DNA of 34,529 nucleotides from an uncultured SAR116 cluster alpha proteobacterium (GCA_902630555.1 CACOVB010000008.1:1-34529), one strand, 5' to 3'; counted from the first letter of the stretch, positions 7,302 to 15,683 are shown. The notes: generated by a model from the sequence alone, not told the origin. Numbers and translations are program-made.

Positions 7302-8453
7302 ATGAGTTTAGATCCTGTCAAACTGGCGTCAGATTTAATAAAAATAAAAAGTATAACTCCTCACGGGCAAGAGGCTATAAATCTCATCAAGTTAATTTTA
7401 GAAAATCATGGTTTTGATTGTAAAATACTAACTTTTGGAGATGGAGAAGATGAGGTCGTAAATTTATACGCAAGATATGGAAAAAAATCTCCAAATTTGT
7501 GTTTTGCAGGACATGTTGATGTAGTACCTGAAGGAAGTTCTGAGGACTGGTCTTTTGGACCATTTTCAGGCGAAATAATTAATGATCAACTTTGTGGCAG
7601 AGGTGCAGTAGATATGAAATCATCAATTGCAACTTTTATTTCATCAGCAATAGAGTTCTTAGAAGAAAATGATGAATTTGAAAGTCTAGGTAGCATCTCC
7701 TTTATTATTACTTCGGATGAAGAAGGTAAAGCAATAAATGGGACTAAAAAAGTCGTTGAATGGTTAAAAAACAATAAAGAAAACATAGATGATTGTATTG
7801 TAGGTGAGCCTACTAACCCTGATAAGTTAGGCGACATGATTAAGATTGGAAGAAGAGGTAGTTATTCAGGAAATTTAATTGTCAATGGTATTCAAGGACA
7901 CGTTGGATATCCTCATCTAGCTAAAAATCCAATAAACTCAATGTTAAAATTAGTTCAACCACTTTCTGAAGTAGAGCTAGATGAAGGAAATGAAAATTTT
8001 GAACCCTCTACTATTATGATTACAAGTATAGATGTTGGAAATCCATCATATAATATTATTCCTGCAAAGGTAAATGTTAAGTTTAATATTAGATTTAATA
8101 ATATTCATAGTTCAAAAAGTTTAACTAAAATGCTCACTGAAAAATTTAAATCTCTTAATATTTCAAATTACTCATTTGATTATTTTTGTAATGCTGAACC
8201 TTTTTATACAAATCCTGGCCATTTAGTAGAATCATTAAAAAGCGCAATAAAATCAATAACAGGACTTGTTCCAAATTTATCTACTAATGGAGGAACTTCA
8301 GATGCAAGATTTATTAGAGATATTTGTCCTGTAGTAGAATTTGGTTTAGTAGGAAAGCTTATGCATAAAATTGATGAAAAAGTTTCTATAGATGATATAA
8401 ATAATTTAAAGAAAATTTATAAAAACTTTTTAGAAATATATTTTGCTAAGTAA
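7302..8453 (+). CDS. dapE: Succinyl-diaminopimelate desuccinylase
   Basis: DapE hydrolyses N-succinyl-L,L-diaminopimelate, a step towards meso-DAP and lysine. The 383-residue M20-family metalloenzyme shows the di-zinc ligands and catalytic residues in order. These are FAGHVDVVPEG (H71, D73), GRGAVDMKSS with the bridging Asp at about 104, SDEEGKAING with catalytic Glu140 and ligand Glu141, GEPTNPDKLGD, and the late LVGKLMHKIDE with the last His. A dimerisation (lid) domain sits between about 180 and 295. It forms an operon with dapD. Confidence 0.97.
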   Translation: MSLDPVKLASDLIKIKSITPHGQEAINLIKLILENHGFDCKILTFGDGEDEVVNLYARYGKKSPNLCFAGHVDVVPEGSSEDWSFGPFSGEIINDQLCGRGAVDMKSSIATFISSAIEFLEENDEFESLGSISFIITSDEEGKAINGTKKVVEWLKNNKENIDDCIVGEPTNPDKLGDMIKIGRRGSYSGNLIVNGIQGHVGYPHLAKNPINSMLKLVQPLSEVELDEGNENFEPSTIMITSIDVGNPSYNIIPAKVNVKFNIRFNNIHSSKSLTKMLTEKFKSLNISNYSFDYFCNAEPFYTNPGHLVESLKSAIKSITGLVPNLSTNGGTSDARFIRDICPVVEFGLVGKLMHKIDEKVSIDDINNLKKIYKNFLEIYFAK

Positions 8454-8454
8454 T

Positions 8455-9039
8455 ATGATAAGCCCGCCTCCTTCCTTTATTGATATAAAAAATGGTTTTA
8501 AATCCTCTTTTGATTTTATAAGAAAAAAAAGTAATGTTGATAATTTATTTGAGTTAGATAATGAAAAATTTTGGCAAAGCTGTTGGATTGTTTTTTTTAT
8601 TAATGCACTAGTAGCAGTTTTAGCTTCATATGGCATCAAGGCGTCATTTGATATTTCAATGAAGGCAAATCTTTTGCCAAAACTATTATTAATAACAGTT
8701 ATAGATATCTCATTATTTGCAATATTGATTTATTATATTTTTAAAAACTTAAACAAAGATAATCTTTTTTTTAAATTTATAATTCCTTTCAATTGGATAC
8801 AAGCTTTTCAAGCTTTTATTATGTTATCATTTACTTTTTTTGGATTATTTTTACCTGCTTCTATATTTTTATTTTTTGGTTTTGCATTAATCATTTTTGT
8901 GACATTTGCTTTATGGAGGTTAGGAAAAGATGAAGTTGGTTTTAGTGGTTGGGGAGCCGCTGGATTAATTATTTTGTCTGTTCTGACTGAGGGAGGAATT
9001 GGTTTAATATCAAGGTCAGTATCAAAACTTTTTATATAG
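8455..9039 (+). CDS. Uncharacterised multi-pass membrane protein between dapE and truA
   Basis: I do not recognise the family. The 194-residue protein has a roughly 45-residue polar N-terminal part (with PPPSFIDIKNGF and a KSSFDFIRKK segment) and then about five hydrophobic segments, around WIVFFINALVAVLASYG, LLLITVIDISLFAILIYYIF, WIQAFQAFIMLSFTFFGLF, a segment ending TFALWRLGK, and GAAGLIILSVLTEGGIG. It ends shortly after the last segment. The ORF track opens at a TTG at 8443 inside dapE, but the ATG at 8455, two bases after the dapE stop, is the better start. Its 3' end overlaps the convergent truA by 8 bases. Position suggests co-transcription with dapDE. A role in the DAP pathway is not supported by sequence. 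Confidence 0.75.
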   Translation: MISPPPSFIDIKNGFKSSFDFIRKKSNVDNLFELDNEKFWQSCWIVFFINALVAVLASYGIKASFDISMKANLLPKLLLITVIDISLFAILIYYIFKNLNKDNLFFKFIIPFNWIQAFQAFIMLSFTFFGLFLPASIFLFFGFALIIFVTFALWRLGKDEVGFSGWGAAGLIILSVLTEGGIGLISRSVSKLFI

Positions 9040-9871
9040 TAAGGTTCATTGGCCAATTTGGTTCTAACAGATTTTTTGGGTATTCAATTTTTGTTAAAAA
9101 TAATCCATGTGCTGGAGCAGTTTCACCAGCTTCATCTCTTGATTTAAGCTTAAGAATTTTTTCGATTTCATTTGGGTGCCAAATATCTAAACCAACTTTG
9201 ATGAGTGACCCTACAATAATTCTAACTTGATTATGTAAAAAACTTTTTGCTTCTATCGTAAAGGTTAATATATTTTTTTTGCTTTCCATATCAAAATCAA
9301 TTTTATCGATTGTTTTTACAGGAGTTAACGCCTGGCAAGATCTAGATCGAAAACTAGTAAAATCGTGCTTTCCAATTAAAAATTTAGAAGCTTTCTTCAT
9401 ATTATTTATATTTAACTTTTGTCTAATATGCCAAAAATTTTCATTTAACTTAAGAGGAAATGCTGATCTTAGTAAAAATTTATATTTATAAGTTCTTTTA
9501 ATAGCAGAAAATCTTGCATTAAATTCAAAGGATACATTTTGAATAGAAATTATTCTTATCTCAGTCCTTATCAATAAAGAATTAAATGCTGTCATTATAT
9601 ATATGTTACTTTTACTAGAAAACCTGTTTAATTTTGGGATATCAATATGTGCAACTTGTCCTAATGCATTTACGCCTGCATCAGTTCTTCCGGCACCTTG
9701 AACAGGACAATCTATTTTAAAGAGAATTTTAGCAACTCGTTCAATTTCTCCTTGAACAGATTTCCCATTATTTTGTTTTTGCCATCCAACTAAATTCTTT
9801 CCATTATATTCTATTAATAATGCCAATCTAATTTTTTCAACTTCATTATAAATCAATGACTTCACCAACAT
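9032..9871 (-). CDS. truA: tRNA pseudouridine(38-40) synthase
   Basis: TruA makes pseudouridine at positions 38-40 in the anticodon stem-loop of many tRNAs. The catalytic motif GAGRTDAGVNALGQVAH, with the essential Asp, and the N-terminal IEYNGKNLVGWQKQ strand are clear. So is the later FEARFSAIKRTYKY-type segment (here FNARFSAIKRTYKYKF) and the C-terminal HNQVRIIVGSLIKVG. The start is uncertain: the family begins only a few residues before KIRLALLIEY. Candidate starts are ATG 9871, GTG 9865 and TTG 9856, all overlapping or abutting the end of fmt, so translational coupling is likely. The ORF track's 9886 start adds residues that look non-native. Confidence 0.93.
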   Translation of the reverse strand: MLVKSLIYNEVEKIRLALLIEYNGKNLVGWQKQNNGKSVQGEIERVAKILFKIDCPVQGAGRTDAGVNALGQVAHIDIPKLNRFSSKSNIYIMTAFNSLLIRTEIRIISIQNVSFEFNARFSAIKRTYKYKFLLRSAFPLKLNENFWHIRQKLNINNMKKASKFLIGKHDFTSFRSRSCQALTPVKTIDKIDFDMESKKNILTFTIEAKSFLHNQVRIIVGSLIKVGLDIWHPNEIEKILKLKSRDEAGETAPAHGLFLTKIEYPKNLLEPNWPMNLTI

Positions 9872-10775
9872 TAAAATTATGACCATTTAAAAATTCTTTT
9901 GCAGACATGCTTTTTTTTCCAGATTTTTTTAAAGAATTTATTTGGAAAACAGTATTTTTACTACAAGCAATTTGGATGTTATCTGATGTTGTTAAAATTG
10001 TTCCTGGATTTTCATTATGTTTTTTATCTAAAGGGTACCCATCGATTATATTAATTTTATCATTTTTGTAGTAAAAATAAGTCCCTGGAAAAATTTTAAA
10101 TGCTCGCATTTTATTATAAATATCTAACGAATTATTATTCCAGTTAATTAATCCTTCTTCCTTAGTCAATTTATGGGCGTATGAAGCTTCTAAATTATTT
10201 TGAGGTGTTTGTTTAGTATCTCCAGAAATTAATTTTTGAATTGTTTCATGAAGGCATTCTGCAGTTAGTAATGATAAACTTTTAAAAAGATCAATTACAT
10301 CATTTTCCATCTTAATCATTATTTCTTTTTTATGAATCATAGGTCCTGTGTCTAAACCTTTTTCCATTAACATGGATGTGCATCCAGTTTTTATATCTCC
10401 TGCTTCAATTGCTCTTTGGATGGGAGCTGCTCCTCGCCATTTTGGTAACAAACTAGCATGACCGTTTATGCAACCATATGATGGAATTTTTAAAATGACT
10501 TCTGGAATTAATAATCCATATGCAACTACAACTATCAAATCTGGATTAAGATTTACTAAAAGTCTTAAGATTTCATCATTTTTAAGGTTGTTAGGTGTGT
10601 AGAAATTCAATTTGTTTTTTTCTGAATATTGTTGAATTGAAGATTTTATTTCTTTCATTCCTCTTCCAGATGGACGAGGTGGTTGAGTAAAAATACCAAT
10701 TACATTATAATTTTTATTTAATATATCTAAAGTAGGAAGAGCAAATTCGGGTGTTCCCATGAAAAAAATATTCAT
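9846..10775 (-). CDS. fmt: Methionyl-tRNA formyltransferase
   Basis: Fmt formylates initiator Met-tRNA using 10-formyl-tetrahydrofolate. The 309-residue product starts MNIFFMGTPEFA, the usual Rossmann opening. Its active-site motif GCINGHASLLPKWRGAAPIQ has the catalytic Asn104 and His106, and the catalytic Asp142 is in GLDTGPM. The C-terminal OB-fold-like domain begins at about 200 (AYAHKLTKEEGLINW). Length is normal. It overlaps def by 4 bases upstream and truA downstream, so def-fmt-truA is one translationally coupled minus-strand operon. Confidence 0.96.
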   Translation of the reverse strand: MNIFFMGTPEFALPTLDILNKNYNVIGIFTQPPRPSGRGMKEIKSSIQQYSEKNKLNFYTPNNLKNDEILRLLVNLNPDLIVVVAYGLLIPEVILKIPSYGCINGHASLLPKWRGAAPIQRAIEAGDIKTGCTSMLMEKGLDTGPMIHKKEIMIKMENDVIDLFKSLSLLTAECLHETIQKLISGDTKQTPQNNLEASYAHKLTKEEGLINWNNNSLDIYNKMRAFKIFPGTYFYYKNDKINIIDGYPLDKKHNENPGTILTTSDNIQIACSKNTVFQINSLKKSGKKSMSAKEFLNGHNFNVGEVIDL

Positions 10776-11305
10776 TTAACTTCTATTTTCATTGAGATTT
10801 TCTTTTTTAATTTTTTTAAAATCATTTCTTTTTTAATCCTAGATAAATGATCTATAAATAATATTCCGTTCAAATGATCTATTTCATGTTGAATACAAAC
10901 TCCTAATAAATCATCAGCTTCTAATTCTTTTTGTTTAAAATTTTCATCTCTATAATTAACAATAACTTTATCAGGTCTTTTCACAATTGCGTGATGACCT
11001 GGAATAGATAAGCATCCTTCTTCTCTTTCTTTAAAGTTTTTACTTAAAAAAGTAATTTCAGGATTAATCATTTTAATGGGATTAGGTTCCAAATGATCAT
11101 CATCTGCTTTCAAACCACAATCCATAACAATTAACCTTTTATCAATTCCTATTTGTGTGGCTGCTAACCCTATACCATTAGCATTATACATTGTTTCAAG
11201 CATATCATCTAAAATATGTTTTATGTCATTATCTATTTTATCAACAGCAGAAGCTTTTTTTCTTAAAAAGCTATTTGGCATTTTTATTATTTTTCGTAAG
11301 GCCAT
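10772..11305 (-). CDS. def: Peptide deformylase
   Basis: Def removes the formyl group from the N-terminal Met of nascent proteins, the partner reaction to Fmt encoded just downstream. The 177-residue product has all three family motifs: GIGLAATQIG (44-53), EEGCLSIPG with metal-ligand Cys98, and QHEIDHLNG with His140, catalytic Glu141 and His144. The C-terminal tail is Lys-rich, as in AT-rich relatives. It is divergent from rmuC across 64 bases; no clear promoter pair is visible there. Confidence 0.97.
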   Translation of the reverse strand: MALRKIIKMPNSFLRKKASAVDKIDNDIKHILDDMLETMYNANGIGLAATQIGIDKRLIVMDCGLKADDDHLEPNPIKMINPEITFLSKNFKEREEGCLSIPGHHAIVKRPDKVIVNYRDENFKQKELEADDLLGVCIQHEIDHLNGILFIDHLSRIKKEMILKKLKKKISMKIEVK

Positions 11306-11369
11306 ATTAGTGCTAAGTTAGTTTAATTAATAAATTTTTTATAAGTAAATTGTCGGGAAAGGGCAAGAA

Positions 11370-12419
11370 ATGAATCAAGAGTATTCTGATTTATTACTAA
11401 TTTTCATAATTCTAATTTTATTTTTTTTAGTAATTTATCTGTTATTCAAAAATAAAAGCAATACCTTCATACAGGAAAATGACACAATTAATGTTAAAAA
11501 AAATATAAGTGAAATTCAAGGTTCGATTATTTTGTTAACCAAAACTGTTGAAGAAAAAATTAATAATATAAATAAAAATATTGGCTCTAGTTTAAATGAA
11601 CAAACAGAAAAAACACAAAAATCATTGTCTGATGTAAGAGAGAGGTTAGCTGTTATAGATAAAGCTCAAAATAACTTAAATGAATTAAGTGCCCAAGTTC
11701 ACAGTTTAAAGAACATTTTATCAAATAAACAACTTCGTGGAGCATTTGGTGAAGTTCAGCTTGAGAACTTGATAAGAGATTCTTTGCCTCAAAATGCTTA
11801 TAAGTTCCAACATACTCTTAAAAATGGTTTTAGAGTAGATTGTATGGTCAATTTACCTTACCCACCAGGTCCAATTTGCATTGATTCAAAGTTTCCACTT
11901 GAACATTATAGATCATATGTAGCTGCAAGAGATGAAAATGAAAAAAAAGAATTCTTAAAAAAATTTGGAACCTCTGTTTTGAAACATATTGATGATATTT
12001 CAAGAAAATATATTGATCTTTCAGAAACCGCTGATAGCGCAGTAATGTTTTTACCAAGTGAATCAATTTATCATGAAATTAATATAAAATTACCAAAAAT
12101 TGTTGATGAAAGTAGATTAAAAAAAGTTTATTTAGCTGGACCTGATAATTTAATGCTTATTTTGAATACTGTTCGCGCAATTATTAGAGATGCTAATATG
12201 AATAAACTAGCAAGTGAAATACAGGTTGAAGTTAATAAGCTTTTAAATGATTTAAATAATTTAAATGAAAGATTTGACAAACTTGATAAACATTTTGAAT
12301 TAGCGCAAAAAGATTTAGAGTTGGCAAAGATTTCACAAAAAAAAGTTTATTCACGTGGAAGTAAGATTATTTCAATTGATGTTGAAGATAAAAGTAATAA
12401 TAAGAAAATAATTAATTAA
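11370..12419 (+). CDS. rmuC: DNA recombination protein RmuC homologue
   Basis: RmuC is a nuclease-fold (PD-(D/E)xK-like) protein that limits recombination at inverted repeats in E. coli. The 349-residue product has an N-terminal membrane anchor (about 9-27, LLLIFIILILFFLVIYLLF), a polar and coiled-coil stretch (45-115), then the RmuC domain. That domain includes LRGAFGEVQLENLIRDSLP, a YPPGPICIDSKFPLEHY core with the conserved Asp-x-Lys, and SAVMFLPSESIYHEI. An AAAGGG ribosome-binding site precedes the ATG. It lies between divergent def and convergent recR (4-base gap). The molecular activity is less well established than the family assignment. Confidence 0.93.
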   Translation: MNQEYSDLLLIFIILILFFLVIYLLFKNKSNTFIQENDTINVKKNISEIQGSIILLTKTVEEKINNINKNIGSSLNEQTEKTQKSLSDVRERLAVIDKAQNNLNELSAQVHSLKNILSNKQLRGAFGEVQLENLIRDSLPQNAYKFQHTLKNGFRVDCMVNLPYPPGPICIDSKFPLEHYRSYVAARDENEKKEFLKKFGTSVLKHIDDISRKYIDLSETADSAVMFLPSESIYHEINIKLPKIVDESRLKKVYLAGPDNLMLILNTVRAIIRDANMNKLASEIQVEVNKLLNDLNNLNERFDKLDKHFELAQKDLELAKISQKKVYSRGSKIISIDVEDKSNNKKIIN

Positions 12420-12423
12420 ATAA

Positions 12424-13032
12424 CTACTCAAAGAGAGTTCTACCTTTAAGAGCTTGGATAATCGTTCCATCATCTAAATAATCAAGTTCTCCTCCAACTG
12501 GTACACCATGAGCTAATTTTGTAATTTTATTTCCATATTTATTGATTACTTTAGACAAATAATGTGCTGTTGTTTGGCCATCTAGTGTAGCAGAAATAGC
12601 TATAATTATTTCAATTTCTTTAGATTCTTTAATTCTTTCTTCTAACAAAGGAATATTTAGTTCCTCAGGATTAATACCATCAATCGCTGAAAGAACACCT
12701 CCAAGAACGTGATACATTCCTTTATATATACCAGATCTTTCAACTGCCCATAAATCAGGAACATTTTCTACAATACATATTGATAGTTTATTTCTATTTT
12801 CATCTGAACAAATTGAACAGATCTCATTCAGATCAATATTACCGCAAACTTTACATTTTTTAATATTTTTTTCTACTTGAATTAAACTCTCAATAAGTGG
12901 TCTTAAATGTAATTCTTTATTTTTTAAAAGATAAAATATAATTCTTCTTGCAGAACGTGGTCCTAATCCTGGTAGTTTTGAAATTCTTTTTATTAAAGTT
13001 TCAAGAAAATTATTTTCATTTTCATAATTCAT
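12424..13032 (-). CDS. recR: Recombination mediator RecR
   Basis: RecR works with RecF/RecO to load RecA on gapped DNA. The 202-residue product has an N-terminal helix-hairpin-helix region (ISKLPGLGPRSARRI), a C4 zinc finger CKVCGNI...CSIC (about 57-72), and a Toprim domain with SICIVENVPDLWAVE, YHVLGGVLSAIDGI and HGVPVGGELDYLD. All family hallmarks are present at normal length. It starts 7 bases after the dnaX stop. In many bacteria a YbaB/EbfC gene lies between dnaX and recR; none fits here. Confidence 0.97.
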   Translation of the reverse strand: MNYENENNFLETLIKRISKLPGLGPRSARRIIFYLLKNKELHLRPLIESLIQVEKNIKKCKVCGNIDLNEICSICSDENRNKLSICIVENVPDLWAVERSGIYKGMYHVLGGVLSAIDGINPEELNIPLLEERIKESKEIEIIIAISATLDGQTTAHYLSKVINKYGNKITKLAHGVPVGGELDYLDDGTIIQALKGRTLFE

Positions 13033-13039
13033 TTTAAAT

Positions 13040-14680
13040 TTATTCTATATCTTTTATTTCAGCATTTGGAAAAAGTTGTTTAACTTCATTTATTATAGGA
13101 TCTGATTCAATTTCTTTTTTCTTTTTTTCAAAATTAATATCTTTAATTTCTTCGTGAGTTTTATTGTCTGTTTTTTTAACTTCTTCTATAACCCATTTTA
13201 AACCTGTTTTATCCTGAAGAAATTTTGATAAATGTTTTATAACATCAAATGTACAATTTTCAGATATTTTCATTGAAATTTTGCCACTTTCGAAACTATC
13301 AATAACTACATTATTTACTAATTGTGCATGCAACAAAGCTTCTCTATTTTCAATTAAAAATGTCAGAAGCTCTTCAAAATTGTTGAGAGAAATTTTATTT
13401 TCAATGTTTGTTTTATGTTCACTATCTAATGTATTTTCATTCTTTATAGGTTGGTATGTCTTATCACTTTCCAAAGGTTCACTTGTTGTAATTTTTTGAT
13501 CAATATTTTTATTTTCAATTGTTTTCGTACTTGTTTGATTAGTGCTATTATTTGAAATTTTTTTATCAAGTTTTTTTATCAATTCCTCTGGCATTGGAGT
13601 TGAGGATGTATAACATAACTTTACAATGATAATAGATACAATCTCTATTTGGTTTGTTCCACTTTTTGTCTCATCAAGTCCTTTAATTAAAACTTGCCAA
13701 GACCTTAAAAGTTTTGTGATGCCATGTACTGATATTTTTTTGAATTCGTCTACATATTCATTTAGAAGATTATTATTAACTGCAAATTTACATGCATCAC
13801 TACATATGCTTATTAAACTATTAAGTATATCTGACGGATCTGTTGAGTCATGAATTAATTGATAATAATAGTCTAAAGCTTCTGAAGCTTTGGCATCTAA
13901 GCAGAATTTATAAAGTTTAATAAAATCTAATTTACTTCTTATTCCTAATAATTGTCTTAATTCTGTAATTTGAATTTGATTATTTGAAAGTGCAGCTACT
14001 TGATCTAAAATAGATAATGCATCTCTCATTGAACCTTCTGAAGAAGAACTAATTTGTTTGAGTGATTCATCATCAATAGTAATATCTTCTTTAACACAAA
14101 TAGATTTTAAATAATTTATTAAGACTTCTTGATCAATTCTTTTAAGATCAAACCTTTGACATCTAGAAATAATAGTAGCAGGTATTTTTTTTGTCTCAGT
14201 TGTTGCAAATATAAATTTGGTATTATTTGGAGGTTCTTCAAGTGTTTTTAATAATGCATTAAAAGCGGCAGTAGATAACATATGCACTTCATCTATGATA
14301 TAAATTTTAAAGCGCATTTCGTTTGTAGAATACATCACAGATTCTATGATTTCTCTTATATTATCGACACCCGTTTTACTTGCCGCATCAATTTCAATAA
14401 CATCAAGTGAATTTCCTTTTGTGATAGCGTTACAAGGTCCGCAGTTATTACAAATCTCAAACGTTGGTTTGTTATTGTTATCACCTTCACAATTAAAAGC
14501 TTTGGCAATTATCCTAGCAGTAGTTGTTTTTCCTATTCCTCTTATTCCGGTTAATAAAAAAGCGTGGGCTAATCTACCGTCATTTAAAGCATTTTTTAGG
14601 GTGTTAACTAGTATATCTTGACCAATTAATTCTTGGAAATTTTGAGGTCTATATTTTCTTGCAAGAACTTTATAATTCAT
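13040..14680 (-). CDS. dnaX: DNA polymerase III subunits tau/gamma
   Basis: This is the clamp-loader ATPase. The 546-residue product starts with the DnaX signature YKVLARKYRPQNFQELIGQ. Then come Walker A GIRGIGKTTTAR (about 45-56), a four-Cys zinc module (CEGD...CNNCGPC, 64-82), the SLDVIEIDAASKTGVDNIRE segment, Walker B IYIIDEVHML, sensor 1 ATTETKKIPATIISRCQRF, and sensor 2 GSMRDALSILDQ. A collar domain and an Asn/Lys/Thr-rich linker (about 375-430) precede a C-terminal tau-type domain ending FPNAEIKDIE. It is shorter than E. coli tau (643). An in-frame A AAA AAG heptamer lies near the 3' end. The gene starts just after the SRP RNA. Confidence 0.97.
   Translation of the reverse strand: MNYKVLARKYRPQNFQELIGQDILVNTLKNALNDGRLAHAFLLTGIRGIGKTTTARIIAKAFNCEGDNNNKPTFEICNNCGPCNAITKGNSLDVIEIDAASKTGVDNIREIIESVMYSTNEMRFKIYIIDEVHMLSTAAFNALLKTLEEPPNNTKFIFATTETKKIPATIISRCQRFDLKRIDQEVLINYLKSICVKEDITIDDESLKQISSSSEGSMRDALSILDQVAALSNNQIQITELRQLLGIRSKLDFIKLYKFCLDAKASEALDYYYQLIHDSTDPSDILNSLISICSDACKFAVNNNLLNEYVDEFKKISVHGITKLLRSWQVLIKGLDETKSGTNQIEIVSIIIVKLCYTSSTPMPEELIKKLDKKISNNSTNQTSTKTIENKNIDQKITTSEPLESDKTYQPIKNENTLDSEHKTNIENKISLNNFEELLTFLIENREALLHAQLVNNVVIDSFESGKISMKISENCTFDVIKHLSKFLQDKTGLKWVIEEVKKTDNKTHEEIKDINFEKKKKEIESDPIINEVKQLFPNAEIKDIE
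13121..13127 (-). other. A AAA AAG slippery heptamer within dnaX
   Basis: On the coding strand the codons GAA AAA AAG contain A AAA AAG in the zero frame, the same heptamer that drives -1 frameshifting in E. coli dnaX. A -1 slip here meets a UGA five codons later and would drop only the last 20-odd residues. No strong downstream hairpin is obvious, and runs of A are common in this genome, so function is doubtful. Confidence 0.3.
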
Positions 14681-14690
14681 TTTATTTTCT

Positions 14691-14698
14691 TAAAAGAG
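14691..14698 (-). terminator. U-rich 3' end after the SRP RNA stem
   Basis: The closing helix of the SRP RNA is followed by TTTT in the transcript, like a short intrinsic terminator. The run is only four U's and the preceding helix is the long outer SRP stem, so termination may be leaky and allow readthrough into dnaX. Confidence 0.35.
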
Positions 14699-14783
14699 AG
14701 CTTCATGACCCGCTATCATTGTTACGGCTGCTTTCTTTCGAATCTGACCGGGTTAGCAAGAGTCACGTCCATGAAGCTCTCCA
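14692..14783 (-). ncRNA. ffs: Signal recognition particle RNA (4.5S type)
   Basis: Read on the minus strand, the ends pair over 12 bases (GAGAGCTTCATG with CATGAAGCTCTC). The interior holds the conserved SRP domain IV: GGTCAG, a TTC/GAA stem capped by a GAAA tetraloop, and AAGCAGCC, flanked by CCCG/CGGG pairing. This matches the compact bacterial SRP RNA that binds Ffh and guides membrane proteins to the translocon. The 3' stem runs straight into TCTCTTTT, a U-rich end. It lies between pheA and dnaX, 12 bases before the dnaX ATG. Confidence 0.93.
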
Positions 14784-14788
14784 AGGAT

Positions 14789-14817
14789 AATATGTATTAG
14801 TTTAGTATGACTTTCAA
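14789..14817 (-). promoter_or_regulatory. Probable sigma70 promoter of the SRP RNA
   Basis: On the minus strand TTGAAA (14812-14817) and CATATT (14789-14794) are 17 bases apart. The -10 ends 6-7 bases before the predicted 5' end of the SRP RNA. The spacing to the RNA start is what a dedicated promoter would need. It sits in the 40 bases between the pheA stop and the RNA. Confidence 0.5.
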
Positions 14818-14822
14818 GATAT

Positions 14823-15683
14823 TTAAATTTTTGTTGGTATATTTCTTAAATATGAACCTAATATTTTAATACTTCCTTTTAGAGTATAAAATTTCATTTC
14901 ATCAAGCGCGTTTCGCATGCCTTTTTCGTGGGGGTGACCTTCAGCATCTACATAAAATCTTGCCGCTTTCATATTTTTTCCACTTATATAGCTTTCTAAT
15001 TTTGTTAGATTAATCCCATTTGTAGCAAACCCACCTAAAACTTTGTATAGAGCAGCAGGAACTGATTTCATCTCAAATACAATAGTAGTTACGTAAACTT
15101 TACTTTTGTCGTATTTGGGTATGCTTTTTTTGTTAGACATAATTAAAAATCTTGTTGTGTTGTTAACCTCATCTTCAATATTCGTTTTGAGAATTTTTAA
15201 CCCATATATTTTTGCAGCCATTTTAGATGCTATTGCTGCTACAGTTATATCATCTCCTTTTGACAATTCATAAGCAGCTCCTGCAGTATCTATATGCTGA
15301 ACAGGTGCTATATTAAGTTGTTTTATCAATTTTCTACATTGTGCAAGACCTTGCGAATGACTTTTAACTATTTTAATTGTTTTGAGGGTTGCACCTTTTA
15401 AGGCTAAAAGTTGATGATTTACTTTTTGATAATGCTCTCCAATTATATGAAGTCCACTTTCTGGTATAAGATTGTGGATATCTGCAACACGGCCTGCTAC
15501 TGAATTTTCAATAGGTACCATAGCTAAATCCGAAGTTTTCCTTTTTGTAGTTTCTAACATGTTTTCAAATGAAATACATGGAATTGCTTTTGCATTTGGG
15601 AAACATTCTTCACAGGCCATATTAGAATAAGCTCCCGGCATACCTTGAAAAGCTATCTTTAATTTCTTTTTACTAATAAGCAT
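14823..15683 (-). CDS. pheA: Prephenate dehydratase (monofunctional, with ACT domain)
   Basis: This enzyme converts prephenate to phenylpyruvate for phenylalanine synthesis. The 286-residue product has an N-terminal periplasmic-binding-like catalytic domain: KIAFQGMPGAYSNMA at the start, VPIENSVAGRVADIH, and the catalytic TTR in NNTTRFLIMS. A C-terminal ACT domain starts at about 200 with ALYKVLGGFATNGINLTKLESY. There is no chorismate mutase domain, as in other alphaproteobacteria. The Phe-binding ESRP motif of many relatives reads ESYI here, a variant I associate with alphaproteobacterial PheA. It overlaps kdsB by 11 bases, implying translational coupling. Confidence 0.95.
   Translation of the reverse strand: MLISKKKLKIAFQGMPGAYSNMACEECFPNAKAIPCISFENMLETTKRKTSDLAMVPIENSVAGRVADIHNLIPESGLHIIGEHYQKVNHQLLALKGATLKTIKIVKSHSQGLAQCRKLIKQLNIAPVQHIDTAGAAYELSKGDDITVAAIASKMAAKIYGLKILKTNIEDEVNNTTRFLIMSNKKSIPKYDKSKVYVTTIVFEMKSVPAALYKVLGGFATNGINLTKLESYISGKNMKAARFYVDAEGHPHEKGMRNALDEMKFYTLKGSIKILGSYLRNIPTKI

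Noticed and set aside
15000-15030. PheA ESRP motif missing (ESYI) as a sign of lost feedback control
   Set aside because: The variant appears usual for alphaproteobacterial PheA, so it is not specific to this gene.
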